From: Episyrphus balteatus
Lineage: Eukaryota; Arthropoda; Insecta; Diptera; Syrphidae
Assembly: GCF_945859705.1 (NCBI RefSeq)
Contig: NC_079134.1
Location: 14,239,545 to 14,303,544, forward strand
Length of the DNA stretch: 64,000 bases
Direction of reading: 5' to 3'
In this document: in pieces, positions 1-12,253 of the stretch
How the letters are laid out: every line of letters begins with the position of its first letter
How positions within the stretch are numbered: the first letter of the stretch is position 1
Program-made: the position numbers and the translations under genes
The notes under the pieces: generated by a model
Told to the model about the DNA's origin: nothing
The model's input: the letters and a program-made list of their open reading frames with translations, nothing else
The model's database searches: none

Positions 1-2236
1 AAAATTTTATTTATAAATTTTTACAAAAAAAGTTTTAATATTTATTCAACCGATAACGTGAATTTTTTATTGTTCAAAGAATAAAAAAAGATTGGTTGCA
101 AATAAGCGGAATCGACTGTACTTACTCGAAATTCATATTATTTTTAATTTTTTTTGTATGAAAAGGGATGAGACATGAGACATAAAAAGGATTATGGTGT
201 GTTCCTATTTTATCTAACTTCCTCAGCTGGTTTCCAAATTCTAATTAGAATTAGGTAGAAAAGGAGAGAAAATAACACGAAAAAGAACCTTTGTCGTCAT
301 AAAATTCCCATCAGGTCAGGAGAGTTTAACAAAAACAAGTTGATTCTGTTGTTCTTGTGTACTTTTAACTCAACTCGGTATATCGGTCAAAGGAGTTTTT
401 TTTTTATTAATTAAATAACACCGTAGTTAAAATACTAGAATTTAAAAAGGTGAACATTTATTGAATCAAAAATTTAAAAAAAAATCTCAACAGTTCTTAT
501 TTGACAGAATTAAATACCATCTTTTGATCCGTTCTGTTGAATAAAACACGTGTTTATAATTTTTTGTTGCAGCCTAGTTTGTTTTTTCCATGCGCAATAA
601 GCATCTTAAAATCTCGATAGATTTCAAGAGGAAGTCTTCAAACGTTGATAATTAACCCAGTTCTTTTATATTTAACAAATGTTGATTCAAAATATTTATG
701 TTTGCCATTCATTATTCATTTTCTTCAATAAGAATTTCTTAATGAAACAAAGTAAAATTAGATTCTATGAAAATTTAACTTCACTTCTTTGTGTAAACTT
801 AAATTTACAAACAAACTTAATTGCCTTATCATTTAAACAGAAGTGAAACAAAACAAGAATTTATACAAATAGACTATCAACATAAGAGTATACTTTAAGT
901 TCATAAATCTCTGGACAAGCTGTTCAAATCACAAAAAAAAAGAGAAAACAATCAACACAGATTGGTTGAATGAATTGTTGAGTGCATTTTTATTTGCTTC
1001 ATAATCTTGAACTTCTTTGTGATGAGAGGAAAAATTAAATTATCTTTTAAAAAAATATGTATTTATAAAGTTAAATAAGTAAATGAGATGATGGAATGAT
1101 GAATAAGGCTTTGAACTTGATAATAATTATGAGAAAAATTACAACCTGGGTCATGTGATTATTACAAGTAGTGTTTATATTTTTAATTCAAAAAAATGCC
1201 AACTTGTACCTACCCACTTTCATTTATAGTTGAAGGTTTTTTTAAAATGTTTCTTTAATTTTAGGTTTCTAGACAAGTTAACTTTACTAAAATTTTGACT
1301 AGTCAAATAAGAATTCAACCTCAGTATATGTAAATGCAAATAGGCTATAAGCTTTGTGAATATACATACATATGTCTGCAAGTTCCAATTATTTTTTAAG
1401 CCTAAACTGGAATTGCAGATTTTCAAAATAGAAGAATTATGGACACGTCACATGATTGCAGGGTAATTTAAAGTAATATGAAAAGTCCCAAAACGAAGAT
1501 CGTGTGATTTGGTACATTTGGAGTATTTATTGTTTGGCAATTCTTAAGAGCCAAAGCCAATACATATTTATTAATCCATGAGTGAAATTGAGTTTTGTAA
1601 AAATTCTGGGTGTGATATTTTATTTGTGTTTGAAACTACAAATAAGACACATTGAACATACAAAAAATTCTTCGACATTTTAATTTTAAAGTGTTAATTG
1701 TATGACTTTTACTTACTAAACGGACTCCCGAATCATGAACGATTTCTACATAAGATAGGTCGGCTTCTTGTCCACGATTACCTTTTATATTTTTAATTCA
1801 ATAAAGTGGCACTGCAAGATTTAAGATTTTGTGTAGCAAGTGATTAGTCTTCCTAAATAATGAGTTTTGAATAAGATTCGTTAGTCTTTTTGAGTATTCG
1901 ACCTTTTGTGAAGAATATATCTCTTTTTGGTTTGCCTTGCCGAAATCTTCGACTTAAGTCGGTTTCCATTGACTAGTAATTGCCAGTGGTCATCGTTAAG
2001 ATTTAAGTTATCGGTCGAGGCACTGAGGCATCACAGAGTTGAATGATTATTTCCAATAAAAAGTCGTTTAAACATGTTTTTTACTTCTAAGGGTCTATGC
2101 GAATTTTTCTCATCAATGATTTCACTTCTTTTGCAAAAGGTTTTGGTTAACTGTATGGTTTGACAGCAATTTTTATCATGAAGCAATGAACTTTGTTTGG
2201 TCTGTTCCTTGGGCAAGTTCGTGATCGGGTACCAAT
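1..2236. other. Non-coding flank
   Basis: A/T-rich with no convincing ORF, exon or repeat seen. It could be intergenic DNA or intron of a longer Rtnl1 transcript. Confidence 0.5.
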
Positions 2237-2560
2237 CCTAACGGTCATATTATTCACTCTGGATTTTGTCAGGATTTAAGTGAATTTTAAATCCAATCAC
2301 TCAAATCCGAATTTAATAAATCCAAGGATTTATTTTTTTGGATTTTATTAGTGAATATTATGGATTTATTTTTTGCATTTAAAATTCTTTACATCCAGGG
2401 TCCCAATTCCGCAACAGTGAGTTTTTCTGTGTGAGTTTTTCTCTGCCTTGTTCTTAAGCCAATTTACACGTTTTTTTCGTATACACGGAGGAATTTACTC
2501 TTGCGAAATTCGCCTCCAGATGTACATATTTTTAAACTAATGAATAATATGGCCGTTAGG
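2237..2560. mobile_element. Inverted-repeat element (MITE-like), 324 bp
   Basis: CCTAACGGTCATATTATTCA at 2237 pairs with its near-perfect reverse complement ending at 2560 (one mismatch in 20). The interior is non-coding and includes repeated AAATCCA/GGATTT words at 2320-2390. No clear target duplication was seen. Superfamily unassigned. Confidence 0.5.
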
Positions 2561-4285
2561 TGATATTAACTTTTTTAAACCCCTCTATTTCTATATTGCA
2601 TTAGTTGATTATTTTTTATAAGTAAAAATGCGAATACAAATTTTGGTTGATATACAAGTTTATTTATTTTAATTTTTTATTATTATTAAGTTTGTTTGTA
2701 CCATTCTTGGGTTGTATTCACTGAAATATTGTATTGGGTCATTTAACCTACTTAACACTTTTAAGCCTTATTTGATTCCTTCCAAGCGTGAACAAATATT
2801 GACTTTCATTTGAATTCATTTAACTTCACACAAAGTTAAAATCATTTAATATGATTTTCACAACTTATCTCATAATTTTGGGATTAAAAAATTAATGTTT
2901 CTTTCCGAATCAAATTTAAACAATTTAAGAAATACAAGGAAAAGTGTGCACTGAACCATTCGAAATTCGCTTGAATGAACCTTTATATATTTGTGGATTG
3001 TGTAAATTGACTTGGTATTTTTGTCGATTAGGCATCTTATTTATATTTTCAAGCTTGAAAGCCATTATGCCTAATGAATTTGACTTCTGTTAAGGCTTTC
3101 CATTTCATAATGATTTGTTATTAAATTTATGTTGCAGACCTTTCTTTATATTCACCGTTCTCTTATTTTCATCTAAAGAGTTGCGTTGGACTTTATAAAT
3201 TGGCTTTTTGTAGAAAAGTACTTCAAAATAACAAATTCTAAACAACCACAGGAATTAAATACAAAACAATTTTTGAATTTTTTACTGTTTAAAATATTCT
3301 AGCGATGTTATGTTAAACATTATTATGTCATGGTTGTTGTTGTTTTGTTCATAAATAACTTCCATTTAGCCGTACAGTTGTTTTATTCATGTCCAATTAG
3401 AAAGCATATTTATACCCATCGCGTTTTTATGCATCATTCCATTTCACTGCACCTAAATTTTCGCTTTGCAATAAAATTGCATTTTTAATATAACAAAGTT
3501 GATGTAAGTCGTAAAGGAATGAGAAAACACTTTCCACTGTTTTTTTAATTTAATTGATTCCTATTTTACTCCCCCAGTTGTTGTTCTTTATTTGCTCCAC
3601 GAAACAATAAAAAACATGGGGTCGTCCAGTGGTGATGGTCTTTTTTTGTAACTTCCGCATTGTGCTTCCCTTCAGGACAACACGTATCACACATAGAATG
3701 AAAGGAAATAAAACTATTTACATCAGGGGGACACTTATAGTTGTTACTTTGTTTCTATAGGGTTTATTTTTATTTCTCTTCTTTTTTAGTTTTATATTTT
3801 TTAATTATTATCATTAACAAGTTGAAGGTTAATTAAGTGCAAAGTTATTCATTCAATCAAGTGGAATTGTTTGAAAATATTATAACAAAGAGAGTTTGCC
3901 AAGCTTTTTTGTTATTAGTGTCGTCGTGGGTGTTGGTGGCCATTAGGGTGTCATTTGGTCTTTTTTTGTTTTATTTTTCTAAATGGTATCCTTCGAGAGG
4001 AAATATTGTGTGTGTGCGTTTGAAAATTTAATTGAATAATTTTAAATGCAAATTTAATTAAGGGAAAATTTAGATTTTTTATTCGTTTTAAATTTTGTGC
4101 TATAATATTTAATGGATGTTGGTTGCGTATACACAATTGCAATTTTCATAATTAAATAATATTTTAATTTATCAACAACAAAATGACCTTCCATGAATTT
4201 AAATTTTTTTTGAATAAGTATAAAATTATAAGCAAAAAAAAATAATATACCGTAAAAGGTTTAGTTAAATGCGAAATTACGCTTA

Positions 4286-4402
4286 GACCCGTTTGCTGAA
4301 TCGAAACTTAAGCATTTAAGTTATACATAAGTCCTTATGTGACAGTGAATAAGAGTTTATGTTCAACATAAATTATTCAAGTTTTGATTCAGCAAATGGC
4401 CC
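4286..4402. mobile_element. 117-bp MITE with TTA target duplication
   Basis: Termini GACCCGTTTGCTGAATC and (inverted) GGGCCATTTGCTGAATC are flanked by TTA at 4283-4285 and 4403-4405. A 3-bp TTA duplication and G-rich tips fit PIF/Harbinger-derived miniature elements. The tips resemble those of the element at 11713. Non-coding. Confidence 0.65.
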
Positions 4403-4444
4403 TTAGGATGTAGGCTAAATTTTTTGTATATGGTTTATTTATTT

Positions 4445-4463
4445 GGTCACTGTGGCGTATGTG
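4445..4463 (+). repeat. Dispersed core motif, copy 1
   Basis: GGTCACTGTGGCGTATGTG. Identical to the cores at 4994, 52444 and 54434; see the corresponding finding. Confidence 0.8.
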
Positions 4464-4993
4464 GAATATTTTTTGAAAAAAAAAAATACACTAGCTCAGC
4501 AAATATTAACACCAGTGACATTTGTTGACCATTCAATCACACAAACAATACCATTGTCCACAAAAATTTTAACTTAATACCGATTTATATGCTTGTATAT
4601 GCAATGTACTTAAAATGTACGGGCTAAATTAACTTCTGATTCGGAATCAGGGCGTTGCATTACATAAAGATAGAAAGACCCGGTCAAAAGTATAGACCAC
4701 TTGTTTTTGTGGCCGGTGTTATCGGACCAATTTTAAAAGAAAAAGGTTTTGTTTGTTTTGCGTGTGTTTAACAAAACTGTTTCATTTTGTTTGTAAAGAA
4801 AAATCTTTACAGGGAAAAATGTTCTCATCCGTTAAAAAATGTTCTTTAACTTATATTTCGCTTGCCATTACAAAAAATACATGTGCAAAGTAATAAATCT
4901 GGTGAATATCTTAGCATGTATCTCAGCACATTGAACGTAAGATATTTTAAGTACATAACTACATAAATATATATTTTAAGTTATAGCTTAAAT

Positions 4994-5012
4994 GGTCACT
5001 GTGGCGTATGTG
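4994..5012 (+). repeat. Dispersed core motif, copy 2
   Basis: GGTCACTGTGGCGTATGTG, followed by GAACATT. With the inverted copy ending at 5970 it could bound a roughly 977-bp unit, but no target duplication supports that. Confidence 0.8.
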
Positions 5013-5160
5013 GAACATTCTGTTGATTTTCAGTAAACAAAAAGGATTATGTATGTTTATTGGCACATTATCCGTACAATCCTAAAAAGGTACAATCACT
5101 ATTTTTTAAAAGTTGACGATATTGGATTTGCATTTGGGAAAAATTTAAATAATTTAAAAA

Positions 5161-5189
5161 AAATAAAATAAAATAAAATAAAATAAAAT
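5161..5189. repeat. (AAAAT)n microsatellite
   Basis: About five and a half uninterrupted copies of an AAAAT/AATAA pentamer. Confidence 0.85.
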
Positions 5190-5947
5190 GATGATTAATT
5201 TTAATGGTTGTACTAAATACATATAAAAGAAAATGCTATTTAATATGGTTGCAATAACAAAACCATGTATTTTCTTTAAATTTTGTCTAGACATGTTTTT
5301 GTTTTTGTTCAACCACTTGAATACCAATAGTGTCTAGACTAAACAGAGATCATGAAGTCTATTGACAAGCCATATCAAAAAGTTGGGAATATTGCCAATG
5401 ATTTATTTGCGAAAATAAAGATCAATTTTCGAAATTTCAAAACAATCGTTAAAAAAAATAAATATTTTTGAAATATATTTAGTGAAGCACACGACTGCAC
5501 TGCATGAAGTTTTTTCTAAATCAGGAATCGATATTTCTCTTACATTTTCTGTGCTCAACAAAATACTATGATTATAGATTTTCACAGATTGCAATAGATT
5601 ACTTTCTGAAAGTATTAAAAAACAAAAATTATAAATTCGAGAATATTTGTCTTAAACGGTGATACTAGGAAACCTTTTCTCTTTTATGTCATTTGATTTC
5701 GGTAAAAATAATAAAAATGCCTAACTACTTTTCTAAATATACGTGTTTCATTAAAATAATCTGAAGTAGAAGTTAATTTTTCCACAAATTCTTATATGGC
5801 CTTTTAGTACCGCATTGAAAATTCGAAACTTCGCATGAACATTTGAGCCATATTAAAGGTTTGAGAATGGTCAACAAAGATCAGCTCATCTGTTAAATTG
5901 CCAAAAAAAAAATTAAATAATTACCATAAATTTACAATTAAGTAAAA

Positions 5948-5970
5948 GTTACACATACGCCATAGTGACC
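5948..5970 (-). repeat. Dispersed core motif, inverted copy
   Basis: Read on the minus strand: GGTCACTATGGCGTATGTG followed by TAAC, one mismatch from the plus-strand copies. Confidence 0.75.
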
Positions 5971-8502
5971 CTCTTAGTTAAAAATAAAAAAAATAACACA
6001 AACAAATTTACTATCGAATAAGTTCAAATAAAACAAAAACTACGTTGTATTTGCAACCAATTTAGCCCACGAGTAATCTTAAAACACAATGGTGGAAATT
6101 GGTTTAAATAATCATTTACTAACATGATGAAATGCGAAGATTTATTGGTACGAAATTGATAAACATTATTTCCAGTCAAAGAGGCACTTTGAAATTTTAT
6201 TTAAGACAAGTTAAATAGACATGTTGAGATTTACGTGTTTTTTTTTTTCAAAATAGCGGATGCCCACAAGACCAAACTTATAGCTAACTGAGATTTTTAT
6301 TGAAAATTAACCCCTCATCTAAATTTTGCTGACGTCACAACGTTTTCAGAACTGCTTATCACAATCAGCTTTTTGAGTTGAATGCCCCATTTGTGAAGGT
6401 TACATGCTTGTTTAGTACCCTCACAATTATTAAGATGAATAATGAATTCAATTTCATCATGAAAGTTCTATTTAATATTAGACAGCATATCGCTGTTACC
6501 TAGGTCACTTTTAACCTTTCTCCGTTTAAAATTTTAATTTACCTGAGTTGTACAAAACAAAGACTTTTTTTAATTTCCCTATTCACCATTTTCCGTCTCA
6601 CCCTCTTCAAAAATTATCGTCATACCCGATTCAGTATATATTTTTTTTTACTCAATCCTAGAATGTTGATGAATGCGTACAATGTCTTCCTGGTAAATAA
6701 AACAAAGCCCGCGAGCTGACCCATACCCAGAATTGAAGTTTATACACTTTCAAAAGCTCTCCCACGCAATTTCCAGTGGTTGACAGTTTATTGGCACAGA
6801 AATGGGTCGAAATGTGTACATAGTTGAAATTAATTCTATAAAATGTTAAATAACTTTACGAGGATTCTTCTGAATAAATAACCCAATGGGAATAAATCAG
6901 GAACTGTAGGTTTTTAAAGTTAAATAAGTCCTTAACAAGAGTTTACTTTTAAAAATGACCTGACCTAATCAATTTGAAATTTTTTTGAATGCAATTTTCA
7001 AAGAAAGAAAACTTTTTGACCATTTCTCTTTGTATCAATAAATCTCTTTCATAAATTCTCTTTGTCAATTGAATTGCAGACTTTTGTGTGACATAAATCT
7101 TTCAAAGCAAAGTTTCCAAATTATAAAATAGGTATGACTGCATTTGAAAATCAAAAAAAAAAAAAATAAATCTTTAAAGTCCTTGAAAATGTTGGCAAAT
7201 ATTTTCATATATCCTTGTAAATTTTATATATCAATTTCATAACAAATTGAAGAAGCTTAAAATTATGTTTTTTTTTTTTTAATAAAGCAATTCTCTCTCA
7301 ACAAAAACAAAAGCAAGAAATAAAGGAAAAAACACACAAATACTCATTTCTGCGTGTTTCCATGGGAAAAATGAGTCATTTCAAATCAAGTCATGTAGAA
7401 TGAAAAGCAACAATTCCCAATTCTTCCTTAAATACACACACATTACACACATTTACACACTTAAAACATGGGTCTCTAGTATGAATAACTTGAGGGTGCT
7501 GAAAATTGCTTTGTCACACAACATACAACAACACAAATCTTCACTTCAGCCAGCTTCAAAAATTCATGTTGCCCAAATAGGCAAAATGGCAATATAAGTA
7601 ACAAAGTCCTTTTTTGCTTTGCTTATAGAGAGTACACGAGTATGTATCTGATGATTTTGTAGTTTTAGAGGTTTTTTGTGTCTCTCTGGGGATTTAGTGC
7701 GCCAGATCGGATTCTTTATTCTCTATCAACTACTGTCTATTTCTCTCTCATTGATATCTAAATATGAAGTTGTATCCTAGAAATGGATATGGACAGCAGC
7801 AGCATGGTAATGAGTTATCCTTTTTCATATGTCTCTGGAAAGCTCGCATAAATAAGTGCGCAGGCTCAGGTTTTACACAAATTTAACAAGACCAAAAAAA
7901 AAAAAAAACTATATCAATGCTCAAAAAATTTTGTAGGAAACTGCATTATTCATCTGATGAGCTAAAGGAGATTTTTTGAAGAGCATTATAATAGCTTTGA
8001 CAATGTGTTTTGAAAGAGCAAATACGGAAGTGCATAGTAAAAATATACAAATTAGTAGTTCTTTGATAGCATGAAATATCAAGTCCAATGGTTCAAGTGG
8101 AAAAATTATATTTTGGCAAAATCTAATCTCATTCGTAGATTAAGGTTTATGATTTCATTTGAATTCTAAAATTGCATTGATTACCTAATTTTGTGTAGAA
8201 ACAATTTCGTAATAAATTGGTTGAATTAATAACATTGCAATCAAGAATAAAAGTTGTTTGTTATACAAAAATAAAACTTCTGATATCATTTGGACCGGAC
8301 TTCGAACCTGATGTGCTAGTGGACAGGTTTGATTTCAAGAAGAAATTCAAGAATTTAAAAAAAATTTACGGGATATTTTAAAGGTTTTTCAAAATTAGCA
8401 AAACTACATACATATATGTATATAACAATAAAAAAAATTTAGTAAAAAGTAATAAAAGCGATATCTTAGTCGAAATGAAGCTAAATTCCAAATTAAGTCT
8501 TA
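5971..8502. other. Non-coding flank
   Basis: A/T-rich, short chance ORFs only. Homopolymer runs at 6240 and 7270; no structured element recognised. Confidence 0.5.
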
Positions 8503-8650
8503 TAGCCTGTTTTCACTACAGCCAAAATGAGATAATTTCGCATATTATCTCATTTCGAATGTCAAATCCTATAGAAAAAAATTAAATTTGAAATTTGTAC
8601 TGACCTAATTTGCGAAATTATCTCATTTTGGCTGTAGTGAAAACAGGCTA
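8503..8650. mobile_element. 148-bp MITE with about 40-bp inverted arms
   Basis: TAGCCTGTTTTCACTACAGC at 8503 is matched by the inverted end at 8650; the arms pair over about 40 bp, through AAAATGAGATAATTTCGCA. TTA flanks both ends (8500-8502 and 8651-8653), fitting a Harbinger-type or similar 3-bp target site. Non-coding. Confidence 0.7.
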
Positions 8651-8802
8651 TTAATTTCTTTCTGTACAATAATTGTTACGTCATCTAAACGTACCATATT
8701 GTTGGCTTCTTAAAATAGTATTCCTCTGACATATCGATATCGTAGATTGAAATGATATGAATCATGGTTCATTTGTTCATAAATTATTAATTAAGTTTTG
8801 AA

Positions 8803-8972
8803 GGTATTTCAATATTAGCTGTGTTTTATTTTCCTCGTGATCCAGATCACATCATTGTTTTTATTAGCTTTACAACAAAAGCTGGAATTTGGTTTGTTAT
8901 TGTTTCGCAAATAAATACAATGATCTGATCTGGATCACGAGGAAAATAAAACACAGCTAATATTGAATACCT
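8803..8972. mobile_element. 170-bp inverted-repeat element
   Basis: The arms pair over more than 40 bp (left arm contains TTAGCTGTGTTTTATTTTCC, then CTCGTGATCCAGATCA). The right arm is the inverse, with one single-base indel near the tip. The exact ends and target duplication are unresolved. Non-coding. Confidence 0.6.
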
Positions 8973-9124
8973 ATAGTGTTTTTTAAACAAACAATTTTTT
9001 TCAATACATTTTTTTTTTTTGAAATAATACTTTGAAGTAATTATAAATAAACAGCTAGAAACGAATTTTAGAAAAATTGTTTAAAAAAAATCATATTTGT
9101 TTTTAACCAAAGAAAAATTGTCCC

Positions 9125-9243
9125 ATTTATTCACTTTCCATTATTTAAAGTCGCCATTAAAAATTGAAACTGTAAAATCGCATACGAATTTTAAAATTTC
9201 CCATTTAAATGGCGACTTTAAATATAATGGAGAGTGAATAAAC
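9125..9243. mobile_element. About 119-bp inverted-repeat element
   Basis: TTTATTCACTTTCCATTAT followed by TTAAAGTCGCCATT at the left is matched, inverted, at 9206-9243 with a few differences. It is the third small hairpin element in 740 bp. No clear target duplication. Confidence 0.55.
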
Positions 9244-9610
9244 TGTCCCTAAGTATTTGAACACATTTTCACTGGTTAACATTTAAAAAGAAAAATTACT
9301 TGTAAAATACGAATTCCGAAATTATTATGCTGCAATCCTAGTCAAAACAGCATACAAATGAATAGAAAAATGTTAAAAACATTAATAATAATTGTTTGTC
9401 GATGATAGCTATAATAATGTAGTCTGTGTCATTTTTGTAAGCATTTGTAATTTTCTGTAAAAAAAAAAAAACAAATTCTATGAAAGAAAGTGTTTTTTTT
9501 TATTGGGTAAAGTAAAGCCCGTATGATACCTACTTAATTTGACGGTTTAAATTAACATAAAAAAATCATAGTGAGATCTTAAAACTTTTTCCATTTTATG
9601 TATACATACA

Positions 9611-10284
9611 TTGGGTTTACAAAAGAAAACATTTATAGATCATTTAAACTACATTATTAAAAAAGCTAATAAAATGCTAGGATTTATAAAGAGATTTGGT
9701 CGCGATTTCCGCGACCCTTATGTTCTAAAACTGCTCTTTGTTTCTTTTGTAAGACCAATACTCGAATATAGCTGTGTAGTGTGGTCACCTTACTATGCCA
9801 CTCATATAACAAGACTTGAATCAATTCAGAGAAGGTTTTCGCGTTTCTGTCTTCGTTTTCTTCCTTGGTCACATGATAATTTCCTTCCCCCTTACTCTCA
9901 AAGACTAAGATTAATTAATGTTCCTTCACTTACTGACCATAGAAAGTATTTGTATTTGGTCAATATCATCCCCATCGGTTCTAAGTCGGTTAAATTTCAG
10001 TTACAGTCGCACAAGTATAAGGTTACGCCAACCATTGTGCCTTATTTTTAGTAGATCGAACTATGGTGCAAATAGCCCCCTCAATCAATTGATAACAATA
10101 TTCAATAAACTTTATTTTTGTATCGAGTCTGTTAATGACAATTTTAAATGCATTAAGTTCAAAACTATGTTTTTCAATAGTTTAGAGTAATAAATTTAGA
10201 TTTAAGTATTATGTATAAATGTATAAGTATATTCACGTTAGTATTTAACGAATTGAAATAAATAAGAGAATAAAATAAAATAAA
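9611..10284 (+). pseudogene. Non-LTR retrotransposon 3' fragment (Jockey/I/Loa-like), broken
   Basis: An open stretch at 9611-10051 contains DPYVLKLLFVSFVRPILEYS, VVWSPYY, then RLESIQRRFSRFCLRFLPWS and a LINVPSLTDHRK segment. This is the region C-terminal to the reverse transcriptase core in Jockey-superfamily LINEs. Near 10050 the reading frame shifts: the expected NYGANSPLN continuation is in the next frame (to 10190). The 5' part with endonuclease and catalytic domains is missing. The 3' end is an AATAAA/AAAAT-rich tail around 10255-10284. This is a dead, 5'-truncated copy. Clade placement is approximate because the polymerase core is absent. Confidence 0.8.
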
Positions 10285-11599
10285 CTTCAAAATGGTGGTA
10301 AAATGTTTAGTTTATTTTTTTACTAAACAGCAGGTATTTTATTTTTTTTTTTTTTAAAGAATATTACCTTTTTTATTTTCGAGTATTAAGAAACGAAAAA
10401 TATTTGTATGACACAGTTCTGAGAATTTGACAATAACAAATTTTGTATGGAAAGCTTTTATTTTGATAACAAATGTACATAAATGCCCTTAATTTTCAAA
10501 AGTACTCGAAAAACTTATAATTTTCAAATTGTGAAATAATACGTTATAAAATGGAATGGAATTGCTTTGAATTCGAGATCAGTTCGAGTTCTTGTGGCAA
10601 AAAAAGTTTAATTTTGTTGAACAGTTTTACCGTTAGTACCAAAATGAAGTATGATGATTGGTTGAATCGGGTTTGTTCTTAACTGCATTTTATTTTTTTT
10701 CTTAACAAATTGCTCGTTCACTACAATTTTATCAACAAATCGAGGTTTTGTCATTTTTGTCAATTTCTGGTAATTTGAATCTATCCCTTCGGTGTAAAGG
10801 TTTTTCATGAATCAGTAGCCTAATGTTCAAACATTCAAGATAGAGAGTTGGTGAAAGGTCACAATGTCTCTTTCAAAGATAACTCTTCTCAAATAAAACA
10901 CTTGTTATCAAATTTATTAAAGTCACGTACAAAGGTGCAAAGACTTCATTTAATCAACAAGCTTTTTTCTAAGATTCTAAACTTGTTATCCATATCGTAG
11001 TTTATTGTACCATCATCCACCTTTCTTTTTTTTTTTAATTTTATGAACAATCAATATTACCTATGACGAAGCAGGAAGAAGAAAAAAAAGCCCCGAGACA
11101 CAAACTTGAGTTTGTATGCTTTTTCGACAACAACGTTTCTTTTTTCTATTCAAATGAGTAGTTTTTGTGCCTTCTGGTATCAGAATGGTTGCTAACGAGA
11201 GAAAAAATAGGACCTAAAAACCACCAAGAAGAGAAAGATATATAGAAATTGAGAGCTTGAGAGAATAATAGACCCCGAAAGTTGCTCTCTCTCTAAACTG
11301 ATAAAGTGCGCATAGCTTAACTTTTTTTCTTCAATTTTTTTTGGGTAGTTCAGGATAGGACAAATTCGACCAATACTGCTGTGTGTACTACCCAGTATTA
11401 CATCCTTCGTTACGGGGTTTGGAAAGTGTTTTATATTTTGTAAGCCATTCGTGTTATTAGTCTCTCTGTAGAAAAAAAAATATATTTTACAAAAAAATTG
11501 TCAAATTAAATTTGTCAAAAATTATTTTAAAGTTTAATTTTAACTGAAAAAAAAATAGGAATAAAATATTTAAAAAAAATCTAAAAACGAATTGAAAAA
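10285..11599. other. Non-coding flank upstream of Rtnl1 exon A
   Basis: No exon or element recognised. The part from about 11050 is slightly less A/T-rich with GAGAG words (11220-11290), which could be GAGA-factor sites near the exon A promoter. Confidence 0.35.
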
Positions 11600-12174
11600 A
11601 AAAGAAACAACGAAAAAACAGTGTCGACGTCGCGTGTTTTTTAAAATACGGTTTTAGTGTTTTTAGTGAAACACGCAATTTGGTGAATTCAATTTTCTTC
11701 GATTTTGATTTAGAGCCGATTTTTCAATCTTCTAATAAACAGTCAGTTAACTGTTCGACGTATAAAGTTATTAGGCTCATAAACAACCAGATAACAACAT
11801 TGAATTTTTCAATCAAGAATAATTTATTCTACAGAATAACAAAAAAAAAATTGTCAAATTCAAAAATATTTCAAATTAAACGTCATTTTTATTCATGATT
11901 GTTTTTGTTTTCTTGTTTTCCACTGTATTTTTTTCAAAATTCTTTCAAAACAGCTTTGACAACTGACACAATATTTTTGTTGAGATTATTCCTTAGAATA
12001 ATTTTTATTCGTCTCTGAAAGAAGCAGATAGTTTTATTCTTAGGAATAAGCTATATCTGCTTGTTGAAAAATTGATTTTTTCTCTATCCTTGGGAATAAG
12101 TACTAACTGACTGTTTAACTGACTATTGAAAAATTGGCCCTTAAAGAAATAAGGAAAAAAAAATATTCGAAAAA
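11600..12174 (+). promoter_or_regulatory. Probable 5' leader/promoter region of Rtnl1 exon A
   Basis: The stretch at about 11620-11700 has the A/T-rich, stop-dense character with GTGTTTTTAGTG-like runs usual for fly 5' leaders. It is interrupted from 11713 by a transposon-like inverted-repeat element that ends 34 bp before the exon A ATG. No convincing initiator or TATA box was identified, so the transcription start is unknown. Confidence 0.4.
11713..12140. mobile_element. 428-bp Harbinger-like MITE next to Rtnl1 exon A
   Basis: Termini GAGCCGATTTTTCAAT and (inverted) GGGCCAATTTTTCAAT are flanked by TTA at 11710-11712 and 12141-12143. Subterminal ACAGTCAGTTAACTG words recur in inverted orientation at the right. 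A diverged, partly deleted relative lies at 22427-22660. The right end is 34 bp upstream of the Rtnl1 exon A ATG. Confidence 0.75.
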
Positions 12175-12253
12175 ATGGTCGAAGATAATGGTGAACTCAA
12201 CCAGAATGGCGTTGTCAAAACCCGGCCCTTACTCTGCTGCCTTTTTGATCCCA
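12175..12253 (+). CDS. Rtnl1: Rtnl1 alternative first coding exon A
   Basis: The ATG at 12175 opens 26 codons, starting MVEDNGELNQNG and ending LLCCLFDP, then one base before a strong GTAAGT donor at 12254 (phase 1). The start is chosen because the exon joins in frame to the microexon at 12564. It would also join in frame directly to 53120, giving a methionine at the junction. The two adjacent cysteines near the end could be palmitoylation sites, but that is speculation. The intron to the microexon is 310 bp. Confidence 0.88.

Noticed and set aside
4445..5970. GGTCACTG cores as the two ends of one Transib-type transposon
   Set aside because: CACTGTG fits the Transib CACWRTG tip, but the preceding GGT is conserved between copies and no 5-bp target duplication is present, so the cores are not demonstrated termini.
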